Part shown: one piece after another, positions 43,699 to 45,323 of the stretch
Numbering within the stretch: position 1 is the first letter of the stretch
Layout: every line of letters begins with the position of its first letter
Assembly: GCA_046726275.1 (NCBI GenBank)
Contig: JBKPAF010000022.1
Coordinates: forward strand, 1 to 45,323
Direction of reading: 5' to 3'
Source: DASXTW01 sp046726275
GTDB taxonomy: Bacteria; Actinomycetota; UBA4738
DNA length: 45,323 nt
Program-made: the position numbers and the translations under genes
The notes under the pieces: generated by a model
Database searches by the model: none
Told to the model about the DNA's origin: nothing
The model's input: the letters and a program-made list of their open reading frames with translations, nothing else

Positions 43699-43704
43699 TA
43701 TGCT
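43699..43704 (+). promoter_or_regulatory. -10 element for a leaderless pcnA mRNA
   Basis: TATGCT lies 9 bases before the pcnA ATG (43714), which has no Shine-Dalgarno sequence. This fits a leaderless actinobacterial transcript. Confidence 0.45.
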
Positions 43705-43713
43705 CGGGGCGCG

Positions 43714-45138
43714 ATGACCCCGTCCGACGCGACCCCCCCAGACCTCCCTGGCCCCGCCAGCCCCCCGCGCTCCCGCCTCGAGGTCGATCCAGTGGCCGTC
43801 GAGCTCGGCGAGCGATTCGTCACGGCCGGATACCAGCTCTACCTGGTGGGCGGGGCGGTACGGGACCTGTTGATGGGCCGGGAAAGCCGTGGGGAGCTGG
43901 ACTTCGCCACCGACGCGAAGCCGGAGGAGATCATCCGTGTGGTGCATGGGTGGGCGGACGCAAAGCGTCTGGTAGGGATCAGGTTCGGGACCGTCGGCGT
44001 GAGGAAGGGGCCTCTGGACCTGGAGATCACTACGTTTCGGCAGGAGGTCTACCCCGAGGACGACCGGCACCCTCGGGTGACGTTCGCATCCGAGCTGGAG
44101 GTCGACCTGTCGCGCCGCGACTTCACCGTGAACGCCATGGCCGTGCGGCTCCCGGACCGGGAGTTCGTCGACCCGTTCGGCGGGGTTCGAGACCTGGCGG
44201 CGAAGAGACTGGACTCGCCGCTCGATCCAGAGGTGTCCTTCGGCGACGACCCGTTGCGGATGCTCCGGGCCGCCCGCTTCGTGGCCAGCCTCGACCTCAC
44301 GCCCGCTCCGAGCGTGGTCCATGCAATGCGAGCAATGGCCTCGCGCCTGGAGATCATCTCCGCCGAGCGGATCCGGGACGAACTGTCCCGCCTCCTCCTG
44401 GCCACCCGCCCCGCCCTCGGGCTGGACCTCTCGGTGGCCACGGGTCTGGCCGATCATTTCCTGCCCGAGCTCCCCTCGCTCAAGGTCGAGCAGGACCCTG
44501 TGCACCGCCACAAGGACATCCTCAAGCACACCCTGGTGGTCGTGGAGAACTGTGAAGCGGATCTGGTGCTCCGGCTCTCCGCGCTCCTCCACGACGTCGG
44601 CAAGCCGGGAACGAAGAAGGTCACCGAGGACGGGGTCCAGTTCCACCATCACGAGGTCGTGGGAGCGCGCATGGCCGAGACCCGTCTCCGGGCCCTGAGG
44701 TATCCCAACGACGTCGTTGGGGACGTGGTGAGGCTGGTCGAGATGCACCTGCGCTTCCACAGCTACCGCCTTGGGTGGACGGATGCCGCGGTTCGTCGAT
44801 ACGTGCGGGAGGCCGGTCCCCTGCTGGATCGGTTGAACCAGCTCGTCCGGGCCGACTGCACCACCCAGAACCCGTTCCGGGCCAAGCAGCTCGCCGCCCT
44901 GCAGGACGACCTCGAGCTCCGGATCGCTAGGCTCGCTGAGCAGGAGAACCTCGAACAGATCCGCCCGCCTCTCGACGGCAACGAGGTCATGGAGCACCTC
45001 GGCCTGAAGCCGGGCCCGTTGGTTGGGGAGGCCCTGGCCTACCTGCTGGAGGAACGACTCGAGCGAGGACCGATCGACAAGGAAGAGGCCTACAACCTCC
45101 TCGACGAGTGGGCCCGCAAGAAGGGCCTGAGGGACTAG
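43714..45138 (+). CDS. pcnA: CCA-adding tRNA nucleotidyltransferase (PcnA family)
   Basis: A 474-residue enzyme with the head domain LVGGAVRDLLMG, then ELDFATDA (a Glu where most members have Asp in the first metal position), RRDFTVNAMA, and an HD domain with LLHDVGKPG. It adds or repairs the tRNA 3' CCA. The tRNA-Ile gene in this window lacks an encoded CCA, so such an enzyme is needed. Synteny matches Rv3907c. It ends 1 base before a convergent partial gene. Confidence 0.94.
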   Translation: MTPSDATPPDLPGPASPPRSRLEVDPVAVELGERFVTAGYQLYLVGGAVRDLLMGRESRGELDFATDAKPEEIIRVVHGWADAKRLVGIRFGTVGVRKGPLDLEITTFRQEVYPEDDRHPRVTFASELEVDLSRRDFTVNAMAVRLPDREFVDPFGGVRDLAAKRLDSPLDPEVSFGDDPLRMLRAARFVASLDLTPAPSVVHAMRAMASRLEIISAERIRDELSRLLLATRPALGLDLSVATGLADHFLPELPSLKVEQDPVHRHKDILKHTLVVVENCEADLVLRLSALLHDVGKPGTKKVTEDGVQFHHHEVVGARMAETRLRALRYPNDVVGDVVRLVEMHLRFHSYRLGWTDAAVRRYVREAGPLLDRLNQLVRADCTTQNPFRAKQLAALQDDLELRIARLAEQENLEQIRPPLDGNEVMEHLGLKPGPLVGEALAYLLEERLERGPIDKEEAYNLLDEWARKKGLRD

Positions 45139-45139
45139 G

Positions 45140-45323
45140 TCAGGCCGCTTTCTTCGTCTCCCAGAAGATCTTGTCGATCTCGCCGATCAGGTCGAGGAGC
45201 TTCTGACCCTGGGCCGGGTCCTGCGCCTTCTTGGCGATGCCTGCTTCCTTGGTGGCATTCCAAAAGAGGTCGTGGAGCTGCGGGTACTTCTGGGTGTGCT
45301 CAGGCTTGAAGTAGTCCGTCCAG
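45140..45323 (-). CDS. C-terminal end of an unknown protein (5' part outside the window)
   Basis: A frame entering from the right edge reads WTDYFKPEHTQKYPQLHDLF, then ...LLDLIGEIDKIFWETKKAA and TGA at 45140. About 60 residues are visible. They look like helical, charged C-terminal sequence with coding-type third positions. I do not recognise the family. It converges on pcnA. Confidence 0.5.
   Translation of the reverse strand, partial: WTDYFKPEHTQKYPQLHDLFWNATKEAGIAKKAQDPAQGQKLLDLIGEIDKIFWETKKAA

Overview
The window is a contiguous piece of a high-GC actinobacterial chromosome (Actinomycetota, probably an uncultured or deep-branching lineage) that spans the replication-origin region. The gene order matches the conserved actinobacterial origin neighbourhood, as in Mycobacterium: pcnA, mutT, a DUF6049 protein, murJ, kinase, sigM-type ECF sigma factor, anti-sigma, trxB, trxA, cwlM-type amidase, parB, parA, rsmG, jag, yidC, yidD, rnpA, rpmH, dnaA, dnaN, recF, dciA, gyrB, gyrA, DUF3566, tRNA-Ile, DLW-39-like. 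GTG, TTG and apparently CTG starts, 4-base stop/start overlaps and very high third-position GC all fit this group.

Layout. 1-3721: a partial DUF6424 gene, a membrane-anchored protein of unknown function, and an orphan NarL-type sensor kinase. 3731-9425: tRNA-Ala, a DUF1269-like protein, a LolA-like protein with its ABC exporter, and an enolase-superfamily MenC/N-succinylamino-acid racemase translationally coupled to a GNAT acyltransferase. 9426-9819: no conventional gene, but a structured module with a strong ribosome binding site, a 13-codon frame and a hairpin. 9820-13326: a degenerate GGDEF protein, a 51-residue DLW-39-like protein, tRNA-Ile, DUF3566, RtcB RNA ligase and archease. 13347-15988: an MFS transporter, a MerB-family protein interrupted by an in-frame UGA, and a membrane-anchored unknown. 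15995-25062: gyrA, gyrB, dciA, recF, dnaN and dnaA with DnaA boxes. 25063-30964: rpmH, rnpA, yidD, yidC, jag, rsmG (with a parS site at its start), parA, parB and a tiny membrane protein. 30949-42379: cell-wall, redox and sigma-factor genes. 42389-45323: NUDIX hydrolase, YbaK-type deacylase, KGG-repeat protein, CCA-adding enzyme and the end of an unknown gene.

The most exciting finding is at 14589-15248. Two reading frames separated by one in-frame TGA together make a complete MerB-type (organomercurial lyase family) protein. The TGA falls exactly where MerB has its catalytic Cys159. The other MerB catalytic residues (Cys96, Asp99) and the structural Cys117 are conserved with matching spacing. 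Directly downstream is a 7-bp hairpin with a GGUC loop, the loop sequence of the E. coli fdhF SECIS element. The simplest reading is a selenocysteine-containing MerB homologue.

Other points: overlapping divergent -10 elements that could give leaderless transcripts for archease and an MFS transporter; two genes (rnpA and an ABC ATPase) whose best-placed start is CTG; a parS site overlapping the start of rsmG; a ParA with an extra tail of about 200 residues; and a split MurJ / active kinase with a discoidin-like domain that is overlap-coupled to the ECF sigma factor and its anti-sigma factor.
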